From the NCBI RefSeq assembly GCF_028993635.1, contig NZ_CP118631.1, positions 3,596,001 to 3,660,000 of the forward strand: 64,000 nt of DNA. Direction: 5' to 3'. The notes beneath the pieces were generated by a model. The model did not search any database and was not told where the DNA came from. It was given only the letters and a program-made list of their open reading frames with translations. Source of the DNA: Mucilaginibacter sp. SJ (GTDB lineage: Bacteria > Bacteroidota > Bacteroidia > Sphingobacteriales > Sphingobacteriaceae). A program made the translations under genes and the position numbers. Positions 45,895-53,865 of this stretch are shown piece after piece (the first letter of the stretch is position 1; every line of letters begins with the position of its first letter).

Positions 45895-47280
45895 TTAATC
45901 CCCAAGAGTCATGAAAAGGTTATTCAGCGATTCGGAATACAGTGGATGGGCAAAAACACAATAGCGGATCCTGTCGTAAGTAATACCGCCTTCCATGGCC
46001 ATTTGCAGCACAGTCATGATTTCTCCGCCTTCGGGGCCAAGTACCGTAGCACCTAAGATCTTTTTTGTATCCGGATCAACAATGGCTTTCATAAAACCAC
46101 GCGTATCGCCGGTTTCAATAGCACGCGCCACATGGGCCATGGGCAGCTTTGCTACTTTATATTTGATCCCCAGCTTTTTTGCCCCGGTTTCATCCAAACC
46201 GATCCTGCCCAGTTGCGGATCGGTAAACATACAATAAGGCACCGGACGGTCCTGGATGTTATAATCCGTTTTTTCAAAAAGGTTACGGTAAACAATGGTA
46301 TAATCGTTATAGGAAATGTGTGTAAACGCCGGGCCACCCTTTGCGTCACCAAGTGCATAAACACCAGCGGCTGAGGTTTCCAGCTTGTCGTTCACCTTGA
46401 TATTACCATGCTCATCCGTTTCAATCCCTGCGATGGGCAAATTCAAAGCCTCCGTTTGCGGTTTGCGGCCGATGGCCACCAATAAATGGGTGCATTTAAT
46501 TTTTCGCTCCTCTCCTTTTTGAGCTATCGTCGCTGTTATTTTGCCGCCGGCTTTTTGTTTAAACTTAACAGCCTGAGCATTATTGAGGATCTCGATTTTC
46601 TCCAGTTCGAGGATCTTTTGCATCTCTTCAGAAATATCCTCATCCTCATGCGAAACTATCCGCTCTGATTTTTCTAAAATAGTAACCTTGCTGCCAAACC
46701 GCCGAAACATCTGCCCAAACTCCAGTCCGATGTAATTTCCGCCAAGCACAAGCAGATGCTCCGGTACTTCTGCCAAATCAAGTATGGTGGTTGAGTTGAG
46801 ATATTTTATCTCATTCAAGCCCTCAATTTCGGGAATCAAAGGCAACGCACCCGGGTTTAAAAAGATAAGATCCGCAGTAATCGTTTGCTTTTTACCGCTG
46901 TTAAGCTTAATCTCAACCGTTTTTTCGCCGGTAAAAGTCGCCTCGCCCAACACCACATCGAGGTTCTGTGTTTTTTCGGCAGATTTTAGTCCGCCATTAC
47001 GCGAGCGTAATACAATATCATCCTTACGTTTTTTTATGGCGGCAAGATCAACCGAAAACTTTTTTACCGGCACACCCAATTCATGACTTTTACCGGCCAT
47101 GTAAGCCGCCTTTGCCGAAGCAACCATGGTTTTAGTAGGCGTACAGCCATCGTTAACGCAAGTACCGCCATAAAATCGTTTCTCAATTATAACGGTCTTT
47201 TTCCCGGCATTAGCCAATTTTTTGGCTAATGGAGCCCCGGCCTGACCGGCGCCTATAACAATGGCATCGTAAGTTTTCAT
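45895..47280 (-). CDS. FAD-dependent disulfide reductase (mercuric/glutathione-reductase fold)
   Basis: The 461-aa protein has FAD motif GAGQAGAPLAKKLA (residues 10-23) and a redox pair C41/C46 in GGTCVNDGCTPTKTM. The NAD(P) motif is LVLGGNYIGLEFGQMFRRFG (near 180) and the C-terminal dimerisation domain ends FAHPLYSESLNNLF with the catalytic His-Glu pair. It is not a classical MerA because there is no N-terminal metal-binding domain and no C-terminal vicinal Cys pair. In this operon it could reduce a low-molecular-weight disulfide, perhaps an ergothioneine derivative. Spacing to neighbours is 4 bp upstream and 11 bp downstream. Confidence 0.88.
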   Translation of the reverse strand: MKTYDAIVIGAGQAGAPLAKKLANAGKKTVIIEKRFYGGTCVNDGCTPTKTMVASAKAAYMAGKSHELGVPVKKFSVDLAAIKKRKDDIVLRSRNGGLKSAEKTQNLDVVLGEATFTGEKTVEIKLNSGKKQTITADLIFLNPGALPLIPEIEGLNEIKYLNSTTILDLAEVPEHLLVLGGNYIGLEFGQMFRRFGSKVTILEKSERIVSHEDEDISEEMQKILELEKIEILNNAQAVKFKQKAGGKITATIAQKGEERKIKCTHLLVAIGRKPQTEALNLPIAGIETDEHGNIKVNDKLETSAAGVYALGDAKGGPAFTHISYNDYTIVYRNLFEKTDYNIQDRPVPYCMFTDPQLGRIGLDETGAKKLGIKYKVAKLPMAHVARAIETGDTRGFMKAIVDPDTKKILGATVLGPEGGEIMTVLQMAMEGGITYDRIRYCVFAHPLYSESLNNLFMTLGD

Positions 47281-47284
47281 AGTT

Positions 47285-47566
47285 TTATTCGGTAATTTTC
47301 ACACCCTTCCAAAACGCCACATAGTTGGTAATGTTTTTTGCAGCATCTTTTGGTTCGGGATAAAACCAGGCGGCATCCTGGTTTTCTTTGCCGTCAACAT
47401 CGAGGGAATAATATGATGCCAACCCCTTCCACGGGCAGGTTGTATGCACGTCGGACGGTTTAAGGTACTCGGCCTTAACACTTTCTTTAGGGAAATAATG
47501 ATTATTTTCAACAACAATAGTGTCATTGCTTTCGGCAATGACCTGGTTATTCCAGATAGCTTTCAT
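47285..47566 (-). CDS. DUF427 protein, first gene of the ergothioneine operon
   Basis: The 93-aa protein shows the DUF427 pattern: KAIWNNQVIAESNDTIVVENNHYFP, then HTTCPWKGLASYYSLDVDGKENQDAAWFYPEPK. The conserved C-P-W-K-G core is present. DUF427 function is unknown. It starts the six-gene minus-strand unit, 4 bp ahead of the flavin reductase. The promoter is presumably in 47567-47700, where AT-rich sequence lies between it and the divergent tRNA-Glu genes. Confidence 0.85.
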   Translation of the reverse strand: MKAIWNNQVIAESNDTIVVENNHYFPKESVKAEYLKPSDVHTTCPWKGLASYYSLDVDGKENQDAAWFYPEPKDAAKNITNYVAFWKGVKITE

Positions 47567-47761
47567 AAAAAGATGATTGATTTATGGAATAAAGATAGCT
47601 TTAACCCGGCAAAGTTTGCAAGCCCCATCTTAATTTTTTATTTTATTTAATTGATATACAATAACTTTCATCAACAATTTGGATTTTTTTTATTGTTTAT
47701 TTTAATTTTATTATTTAAACTCTATCTTTGCAATCCCAAATCAAGGGAAACAATAAAAAAA

Positions 47762-47833
47762 GGCCCGTTCGTCTAGGGGTTAGGACAGGAGATTTTCATT
47801 CTTCAAACAGGGGTTCGATTCCCCTACGGGCTA
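47762..47833 (+). tRNA. tRNA-Glu (TTC), copy 1
   Basis: A 72-nt cloverleaf: acceptor GGCCCGT/ACGGGCT (G1-T72 wobble), D-arm GTCTAGGGGTTAGGAC, anticodon loop TTTTCAT with anticodon TTC, T-loop TTCGATT. CCA follows at 47834-47836, encoded by the genome in this copy. A second, identical copy begins 181 bp downstream. Confidence 0.96.
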
Positions 47834-47845
47834 CCACAAGACACG

Positions 47846-47879
47846 AAACCTCAAATCGAAAGATCTGGGGTTTTTTAAT
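47846..47879 (+). terminator. Terminator-like hairpin after tRNA-Glu copy 1
   Basis: AAACCTCA pairs with TGGGGTTT across an ATCGAAAGATC loop region, followed by a T run. It resembles the GCCTCAAATCTTTC-type hairpins elsewhere in the window. It may partly separate the two tRNA units. Confidence 0.55.
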
Positions 47880-47942
47880 ACGTTATCAATCCAGCGTTTT
47901 CCGGGATTGTGTAATGCAAGTTACAGGAAACAAAATAAAAAA

Positions 47943-48014
47943 GGCCCGTTCGTCTAGGGGTTAGGACAGGAGATTTTCATTCTTCAAACAGGGGTTCGAT
48001 TCCCCTACGGGCTA
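47943..48014 (+). tRNA. tRNA-Glu (TTC), copy 2
   Basis: Identical over all 72 nt to copy 1. The two differ just after the discriminator: here CTA follows, so CCA is not encoded. Upstream of both copies is a similar A-rich leader (ACAATAAAAAAAGG versus ACAAAATAAAAAAGG). The duplication is recent or kept identical by gene conversion. Confidence 0.96.
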
Positions 48015-48016
48015 CT

Positions 48017-48052
48017 AAAGGAAACGAACCGATTTGTTCGTTTCCTTTTTTT
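48017..48052 (+). terminator. Terminator after tRNA-Glu copy 2
   Basis: AAAGGAAACGAAC (48017-48029) pairs perfectly with GTTCGTTTCCTTT (48036-48048), followed by further Ts. It closes the tRNA-Glu unit and marks the left edge of the AT-rich accessory segment. Confidence 0.9.
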
Positions 48053-48224
48053 ATGGCAGTAAAATCTGTGACCTAACTTGTTACAGCCGGATCAAATGCT
48101 GTTCGACAATTGCATAGACATTTCTATCAGCTCTTAGGCAATAAAGTCTACAACAAAGCTCTATAAGGTGTTCAGGTCGATTTCACTACATTCAACATTC
48201 ACTCCAGGTTACCGTCATTTTGCT

Positions 48225-48371
48225 TTACTCAGTCTCAGGATGCTTTTTTGCCATCAGGTAAAGAAAATCCAAGATAATGTCAATTTCCTGGCGGTCAACT
48301 AAATACCGAATTTGGTAAAAATTGAAACAGCTAGTATGGTCGAGATTTTTCTTTCTATAAAACTCACTCAT
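48225..48371 (-). CDS. Small ORF or gene relic, 48 aa
   Basis: On the minus strand ATG at 48371 opens 48 codons to TAA at 48225-48227. The product is MSEFYRKK... with a hydrophobic/acidic centre (QEIDIILDFLYLMAKK). An upstream reading frame on the same strand (about 48469-48371) ends in TAA overlapping the ATG (TAATG), as in coupled genes, but it has no clear start. The wider gap 48053-48648 otherwise shows no gene. It may be a genuine small protein or debris of a decayed two-gene unit next to the tRNA. Confidence 0.35.
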   Translation of the reverse strand: MSEFYRKKNLDHTSCFNFYQIRYLVDRQEIDIILDFLYLMAKKHPETE

Positions 48372-48648
48372 TAAATGGTTATTTTACCAACAAGTATTTT
48401 AGATAATGCTCCGGTCACCCCCAATGAGCTTCTTATGGCATTACTGAAAAAGCATGAGTTGCGGTTTTTTAAATATTCAATTAGGCAATCTACTTCACAT
48501 ATATTGGGATACACATGCATCTGCAATTACTCTTAAATAATTACCCAAGGCTCGTTATCCACATAAAAAACAGTTGTGTTAATAAATTTTCTCAACATAT
48601 TTAGTAGTTTTTAACTTACTTTACTCAAGCACACTAAAACCATTACTC

Positions 48649-49188
48649 ATGAACCCGACTAAACTAGCTGCATTCGATTATGCCGTTTATCAGCTTACTC
48701 GTTGGTATTCTGAACAAGTTAGGGAATGGAGACAAGGTAATGACCTTTCACGATTAAAACTTACAAAACTGCTTTTTTTTACTGTTGCTGTTACCTCATC
48801 CCCTAATGATGCTGGGTTATTAACTGTATTTGATGACTTTGCAGCTCTTCCTTACGGGCATGTAGAAAGTGATATTCAAAATCACATGAATGAATCGCAA
48901 TGTTATACCATCACCAGAGATCAATTAAGTTTTAAAGAAGGGTTTAATAATTATCATGGTTCTATACAATTGGATGAAAATATTATCCATATGATCGACG
49001 ATGGAATCAATCGCTTAAAAAATGAAAATCCGGACCTAATCAACTATAGCGCATTTCAACTCGTTGATTTAAGTCATAAATGGCAATCTTGGAAAACTGT
49101 ATTTTCACTAGCAAAGAAAAATGGCAAATTTTCTATGAGTATTCCAGCAACTATGATAATGAACGAAACCAAGATTTTTAAATTATAA
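48649..49188 (+). CDS. Panacea-domain (SocA/DUF4065-like) protein
   Basis: The 179-aa protein follows the Panacea pattern. An N-terminal helix is followed by LKLTKLLFFTVAV, then FDDFAALPYGHVESDIQNHM (the P-x-G-x-V core), and a C-terminal YSAFQLVDLSHKWQSW corresponding to the usual L-x-x-L-[ST]-H...W. Panacea proteins serve as antitoxins neutralising diverse toxins, or as adaptor proteins for ClpXP. Codon use and AT content differ from the housekeeping genes, a sign of transfer. The 650-aa membrane protein starts 9 bp downstream, so it is the expected partner. Confidence 0.72.
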   Translation: MNPTKLAAFDYAVYQLTRWYSEQVREWRQGNDLSRLKLTKLLFFTVAVTSSPNDAGLLTVFDDFAALPYGHVESDIQNHMNESQCYTITRDQLSFKEGFNNYHGSIQLDENIIHMIDDGINRLKNENPDLINYSAFQLVDLSHKWQSWKTVFSLAKKNGKFSMSIPATMIMNETKIFKL

Positions 49189-49197
49189 ACCCCACAA

Positions 49198-51150
49198 ATG
49201 AGCCACATTGACGCAGCGCTCACGCATATTCGTACTCAATTGCCTTCGACTTGGACTTCACAGTTTTCAAATCTCATCACCCGAGACGATGTAAACGATA
49301 AGGCATATGTGTTATCAATTGAAGTAGCAGTGGCTTCAATTTTAGACCGAGTAGCTACTCCATTTTTTGAACATCTCAACCTTTCAGTCATTTCCGGTGA
49401 GTATGTTACAGACCTAATTTGGCATAAAAACAAGTTAATCGAATTAGAGAACTATGTAAAAAATGACGTTGCAGATATAGATATTTCAGCCTACCCTGAA
49501 ATGGAGGCAGTAGCGCAGGAAGAATTTAAAGCTAACTTTCTTTTTCCGGTAAACCAGACCTTAAAAAAATACAGATCTTTAATAGAATTTGTTGATCGAC
49601 ACCTTATCTATCAATCTAATACAAGCACACTATTCTCTGTTATTAAAAATGATTCAGAAAAGGTGAAAGACGGCAACTCTGCGGCACGTGAAAATGCAAA
49701 GGTATTCCAATTGAATGTTAGGTTATCTCAAATAGATCATAGCTTGTCGTTTCAGGAAAGTGATTTTAGAGACTTACTGTTGATAGATGATCATCTAAAA
49801 AATACAACATCGATATCCTATGTAGACATCTTGCAAAAAAAATGCGGTTTTCTTTTATACAAACTTTCTTTTAGACTGCAGGAATCGCACCAAAATTATC
49901 TTTACGCAATTAATTTCAACTACTCCACTGTACAGTTAAGCAAGGTCGCTGATTTTAACGAATTCAACGATGTAATAGAAGGGCATTACGATGATGGTCT
50001 TCCTCCTCCAAATTATATCGTAAAGCGTGATGCGGCACTCCATAAATTTGAAACTGCGGGTATATTAACCTTAAATGATTATCACATTTTGATTAAATAC
50101 TTCAAAGATAACAAGCGTGATCTTGGGTCACTGGAGAATTTAAGAACCAAATACGAACAATATTATACTGGAAGAAATGGCTTTAGCTTATTTGATCAAA
50201 AAGCGTCTGATGTTACTTTCTGTTACTTAGACAATAATATATTATCTCTGGAACTTGATCAAGGCAAGTTAGAACTGGACAACTGGGAGGAAAAGCTAAA
50301 AAAGTATACAGACAGAGCGGAGCAGAGAAAAAACAAGAACTTCTTTCCTTACTACAAAATCATTAATAAATATCTCAAATCAGAGATCGAGCGCCAATTT
50401 GAATCCAACGAATCAAAATTGACAGAGATCCATAATCTTATTGCCAAGTTTGAAGAAAACTTAAAAAGGTTGATTGAAAATCTTGGTATTTGCGAGGAAA
50501 CCGATTATCTGGCCTTCCAAAATAACTATGAAGGATGCAAAGTGATGATTAATAATTCCATTGCTTGCTTTGTGGCCTCATCTTTTGTTTTGCCCTTAAA
50601 CTATAAAAAGCTAAGTGAAGAAATAGAGGAATATAGAATGGACCGGCTAAAATTCAACTCTATGTATGAAATAGAGAAAATGATTGATGCAGATCGTAAA
50701 GTTGTAAAGGGAGTAAAAGAAGAAATTGAACGTACAGATAAAAGAAACATCGAAATCCTTTCCATATTCTCGGCGATAGTAATGTTTGTTTCTAATGAGA
50801 TACAAATCTTTTCAAAGGTTGCAAATGTTAAAGACGCTGTTGCCTTCACATTGTTTTTTGCTTTTGGACTTGGTCTATTCGTGCTGATGATATGGTTCGT
50901 TACTAGACCAGAAGGTGTTAAATTAAAGAACTTCAACTTTATTCATTGGTTTATGATCACTTTGTTCTCATTGGGTTTAAGTTCCGGTATTGGTTATTTG
51001 TATTTTTCAAAGCCTGTCATTAATAATGCTAATGAACTTCAGAAGTTACAATTTAAAATTGATTCTGTTAAAAAGGTAAAAGTGTTAGATAGTTTGTTAA
51101 AGCCGCGCCAATTGGAAACCAATTTAAGGCAAAAGAAGCACCCTCATTAG
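49198..51150 (+). CDS. Coiled-coil membrane protein paired with the Panacea protein, 650 aa
   Basis: Residues 1-500 are soluble, helical and rich in charged coiled-coil segments (for example EKLKKYTDRAEQRKNKNF and EEIEEYRMDRLKFNSM). Residues about 515-600 hold two or three membrane helices (LSIFSAIVMFVSNEIQIF, AVAFTLFFAFGLGLFVLMIWFV, FIHWFMITLFSLGLSSGIGYLYF). A short basic tail follows (ending QKKHPH). No enzymatic motif is recognised. The layout, with a large helical sensor and C-terminal membrane pair, is reminiscent of membrane-acting toxins or defence effectors. The gene is AT-rich and lies in the accessory segment after the tRNA-Glu genes. Confidence 0.65.
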   Translation: MSHIDAALTHIRTQLPSTWTSQFSNLITRDDVNDKAYVLSIEVAVASILDRVATPFFEHLNLSVISGEYVTDLIWHKNKLIELENYVKNDVADIDISAYPEMEAVAQEEFKANFLFPVNQTLKKYRSLIEFVDRHLIYQSNTSTLFSVIKNDSEKVKDGNSAARENAKVFQLNVRLSQIDHSLSFQESDFRDLLLIDDHLKNTTSISYVDILQKKCGFLLYKLSFRLQESHQNYLYAINFNYSTVQLSKVADFNEFNDVIEGHYDDGLPPPNYIVKRDAALHKFETAGILTLNDYHILIKYFKDNKRDLGSLENLRTKYEQYYTGRNGFSLFDQKASDVTFCYLDNNILSLELDQGKLELDNWEEKLKKYTDRAEQRKNKNFFPYYKIINKYLKSEIERQFESNESKLTEIHNLIAKFEENLKRLIENLGICEETDYLAFQNNYEGCKVMINNSIACFVASSFVLPLNYKKLSEEIEEYRMDRLKFNSMYEIEKMIDADRKVVKGVKEEIERTDKRNIEILSIFSAIVMFVSNEIQIFSKVANVKDAVAFTLFFAFGLGLFVLMIWFVTRPEGVKLKNFNFIHWFMITLFSLGLSSGIGYLYFSKPVINNANELQKLQFKIDSVKKVKVLDSLLKPRQLETNLRQKKHPH

Positions 51151-51295
51151 AGGCAATGACTATACTGATAATTTTTAGATGTTGCTATTAATGAGAATAC
51201 TGTCTATTCTGAAAGTAATATCTTTTCAAAAATACTTGTGCGTTTTGTATAGCTCGCAAATCACCTAAAAAGTTTGACTTTTCGCCGCTCCAATA

Positions 51296-51492
51296 AAAAG
51301 AGGCTGTATTATAAATCGATTTCGACATTCGATGCCGAAATTAAATTTTGTAAAGACTTAAATCAGCCTCAAAATGGCATCAAAAAGGGCAATTTTCTAA
51401 TCGGAGATTGCCCGTTTTGATGAGTAACTGATCGGTGCCGAAATTTATTTAGCAGCCATCTGCCAAAATTGATTTATGATACAGCCTCTTTT
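51296..51492. mobile_element. MITE-like element, 27-bp terminal inverted repeats
   Basis: The arms 51296-51322 and 51466-51492 are inverted copies with two mismatches, beginning AAAAGAGGCTGTAT. The 197-bp element has no ORF. A second inverted pair inside (CATCAAAAAGGGCAA at 51377-51391 and TTGCCCGTTTTGATG at 51408-51422) makes it one large foldback. The ends resemble those at 1250/1525 and 13214/13602, so a common transposase source outside the window is likely. No clear target duplication was found. Confidence 0.6.
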
Positions 51493-51551
51493 AACTCTTA
51501 GATTATGCAACATGCCTACCCTTGCACAGCTACATTGTCTCTCCCTTAAAC

Positions 51552-51986
51552 CTACCCTTTATAGCTGGGATCAAACTCCACAATCCATTCAATACCATAT
51601 TTATCCCTGAACATACCGGCGTATGTACCCCAGGGACTATCACCAATCGGCCCTTCAACTTCGCCGCCTGCTGACAATCCGTTAAATATTTTGTCGGCTT
51701 CTTCACGGCTTTCGGCGCCCGCGTATATTTTAGACCTGTTTTCGTTTTCACTTACCTTCCCTATAAAATCGGGAACATCATTAGCTATCAATACATTGTT
51801 TTTGCCGAGGGGTAAACCAATGTACATTATTTTGTTTTCTTCACTTTCCGCCACCTGGAATTCAGGGCCAGCTAAGTCTTTGAAGCGAATGATCCTGGTG
51901 AACTCTCCGCCAAAAACTGATTTGTAAAAATTGAATGCTTCCTGGGCGTTACCATTGAAGTTGATCCAGGGATTAATTGCTCTCAT
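51552..51986 (-). CDS. PhnB-like VOC protein
   Basis: The 144-aa protein starts MRAINPWINFNGNAQEAFNFYKSVFGGEF and ends GTYAGMFRDKYGIEWIVEF, the signature of the PhnB/3-demethylubiquinone-methyltransferase-like VOC group. These are usually small metal-binding proteins of unknown substrate, often found with SRPBCC and ArsR genes as here. It is on the same strand 65 bp after the SRPBCC gene and may belong to its unit. Confidence 0.85.
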   Translation of the reverse strand: MRAINPWINFNGNAQEAFNFYKSVFGGEFTRIIRFKDLAGPEFQVAESEENKIMYIGLPLGKNNVLIANDVPDFIGKVSENENRSKIYAGAESREEADKIFNGLSAGGEVEGPIGDSPWGTYAGMFRDKYGIEWIVEFDPSYKG

Positions 51987-52051
51987 AATTTTTAGTTTTT
52001 AAATTGTTATGTTTTTTGTTTATCTCTTCGGTTATTAATATTCATTTTACC

Positions 52052-52552
52052 TTATGATTTTTGCGATAAGGTTGCAAACAGATCGTCCAGGTTTTTCAAC
52101 ATCAGCATCATTCCTTTGGTGAAACCATCGGTTAAGCGTTCCATTCGTTCCAGCGATTCATTATAAATGGAAATATTCACCGTTGTTATGCCATCTTGTT
52201 CGCTGAAATTGTAATCCCATTCTGAGCCCGGCAATTCCGGGTTTTCGTCTTTGTCGGCAAAAGAGTTATATAGTTTAAAATTGGTCTTGGGCGTAATAGA
52301 AGTATATTTCTGCAACAGCCAGCGTTCTTGCCCGTCGGGGTTTACCATGGCGTAAAATCGCCGTCCCCCAACTTCAAAATTCATGTATTTGGTTTTGGAG
52401 CGCATAGGTGCAGGCGCTGCCCACTGGTCAAGTATCTCCTGTTTGGTAAAAGCATCCCATACCAGGTCAAGCCCGGCATCAAGCTCGCGGGTTATAAATA
52501 CCCTCTGCGCTGCTTTATCAACGGTAAAATCAAATAGCAAATCGTTGTTCAT
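52052..52552 (-). CDS. SRPBCC/AHSA1-like protein
   Basis: The 166-aa protein shows the START/Aha1 pattern: [30 protein letters not shown] near residue 18 and a curved sheet with [19 protein letters not shown]-terminal helix ([28 protein letters not shown]) covers the cavity. It probably binds a hydrophobic ligand. It overlaps the upstream ArsR-type regulator gene by 4 bp and is clearly co-transcribed with it, a frequent pairing. Confidence 0.88.
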   Translation of the reverse strand: MNNDLLFDFTVDKAAQRVFITRELDAGLDLVWDAFTKQEILDQWAAPAPMRSKTKYMNFEVGGRRFYAMVNPDGQERWLLQKYTSITPKTNFKLYNSFADKDENPELPGSEWDYNFSEQDGITTVNISIYNESLERMERLTDGFTKGMMLMLKNLDDLFATLSQKS

Positions 52553-52869
52553 ATTGTCTGGTTTTTAATTGTTGATAATACTTTGTCGAGCTGATTAAAC
52601 TGTGTTTCCCAGCTTTGCCTGAATTGGGCCAACCAATTATCAAACTCCTGCATTTTCTTTGCATTAAAGTGATAATAAATCTCCCTGCCCGAGTGCTCTG
52701 GTTTAATGAGTTCGCATTCATGCAGTACTTTAATATGTTTGGATACTGCCTGCCGGGTCATATCAAATTTTTCGGCCATTGCATTAGGCGTTAACGCCTT
52801 AATAGCAATTAAAGTTAAAATCGCCCTGCGTGTCGGATCGGCTATGGCCTGGAATAGATCTTGTTTCAT
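52549..52869 (-). CDS. ArsR-family winged-helix regulator
   Basis: The 106-aa protein has a winged helix: [51 protein letters not shown], then a wing ending REIYYHFN. It lacks the Cys metal motif of ArsR/SmtB, so it is of the non-metal group common with AHSA1 proteins. The four-half-site operator just upstream (52878-52925) points to autoregulation. It heads the ArsR-SRPBCC unit with a 4-bp overlap. Confidence 0.9.
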   Translation of the reverse strand: MKQDLFQAIADPTRRAILTLIAIKALTPNAMAEKFDMTRQAVSKHIKVLHECELIKPEHSGREIYYHFNAKKMQEFDNWLAQFRQSWETQFNQLDKVLSTIKNQTI

Positions 52870-52877
52870 GTTAAAAC

Positions 52878-52925
52878 GCGCAACTTAAAAGTTGCGTAAA
52901 TATATATGCAACTTTTGAGTTGCGC
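52878..52925. promoter_or_regulatory. Operator with four GCAACT/AGTTGC half-sites
   Basis: Outer half-sites GCGCAACT (52878-52885) and AGTTGCGC (52918-52925) and inner AGTTGC (52890-52895) and GCAACT (52908-52913) make two inverted pairs within a larger dyad. It starts 9 bp upstream of the ArsR start codon, fitting autoregulation. The remaining gap to 53220 holds no gene I can support. Confidence 0.65.
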
Positions 52926-53220
52926 AAATTTATTTGCGATTATCTTTTGGGTGGGAACGAAAGCTTAAAGGTTTGGATATTAGTTAAGGCAAGTAGGTTT
53001 CATCATTGAAACAAGGGGATTGATTTTACCGGGGATCGCCGAATATTGAACAACAGTTTAATATTCAAGATATTATAAACAGCTTAAAGCTCCTTCTCCT
53101 CGCTGGCAAGAGGATGCGACACAAAAGTCCGGGTGTGGGCGTACCCGTGACTTATCAAAACTAAGAAGCCACGGGCACTCTACGCTGCACCCCAGCGCTG
53201 CTACTCAAGCCAAATAGGAT

Positions 53221-53469
53221 CTATTTCAAGCCCCTCTCGGTTACCAATCTCTCTATTTCCTTATTCCGGGCCCTATTCCTCGCCGCTATCGGAATATAAA
53301 CCAATGGAAGAAAGGTCAACAATCCAAACCCATTTCTGGCAACGCTATAAACGGACACTCCGATTAAAAAACCAAAGATCACGGCATCCATAAGCTTACC
53401 AGACTTGATCTTTCTTGCTTCCTGTAATAATTCGTCGTTTGTTAATTCGGCTAATTCTTTTTGTTTCAT
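53221..53469 (-). CDS. Small two-helix membrane protein, 82 aa
   Basis: The N-terminal region is charged (KQKELAELTNDELLQEARKIKSGK). Two hydrophobic stretches follow (about 28-45 and 48-65), then a basic tail ending RNKEIERLVTERGLK. No family is recognised with confidence. The gap downstream to 53865 (about 400 bp, past its start) contains no other gene that I can support, only AT-rich DNA and Bacteroidota-like promoter sequence ahead of the hydrolase. Confidence 0.55.
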   Translation of the reverse strand: MKQKELAELTNDELLQEARKIKSGKLMDAVIFGFLIGVSVYSVARNGFGLLTFLPLVYIPIAARNRARNKEIERLVTERGLK

Positions 53470-53865
53470 TGATGTGATATCTGTTAACGGTTAAATTTTA
53501 GTAGTTGAAATTGCAGGCTACTATTTCGATTACAAGTTACTAAATAAAGGAAACTACCTGAGAAGTCACGAGTATTTTACTCCGCATCCCTGCGCCGCAT
53601 ACTCACTGCCGCACAATAAGTTCGGGATAATTCCCCTACAACCAACGAAGAGACTTTACGAAAGTGAAAAGTATAACGGTTTTAACTGGATCTTTTAGTA
53701 CAGTAGCATTTGGTTGATATCGGCTTAAATATAAAGAAAACTCACCGGCGATATCTTTGTGTCGCGATCCACCCCGCAATTTGTCGTTTTCACACAGTAC
53801 ACAAGCCTAAAATACCTGCCATCTTTGTATTGTCAATCAAATCGAAACAATTAAACTAACATTCC

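Noticed and set aside
45895..47280. Mercury resistance gene merA
   Set aside because: No N-terminal heavy-metal domain, no C-terminal vicinal Cys pair and no mer genes nearby; a general disulfide reductase fits better.
47299..47538. 79-codon minus-strand ORF inside the DUF427 gene
   Set aside because: Out-of-frame shadow of the DUF427 gene, which has a clear family match.
47728..47964. 78-codon ORF across the tRNA-Glu genes
   Set aside because: It reads through tRNA-Glu copy 1 and into copy 2; the structural RNA explains the sequence.
48053..51551. Integrative element with att sites next to tRNA-Glu
   Set aside because: The AT-rich segment follows the tRNAs, but I found no integrase and no repeat of the tRNA 3' end further right, so a defined integrative element is not supported.
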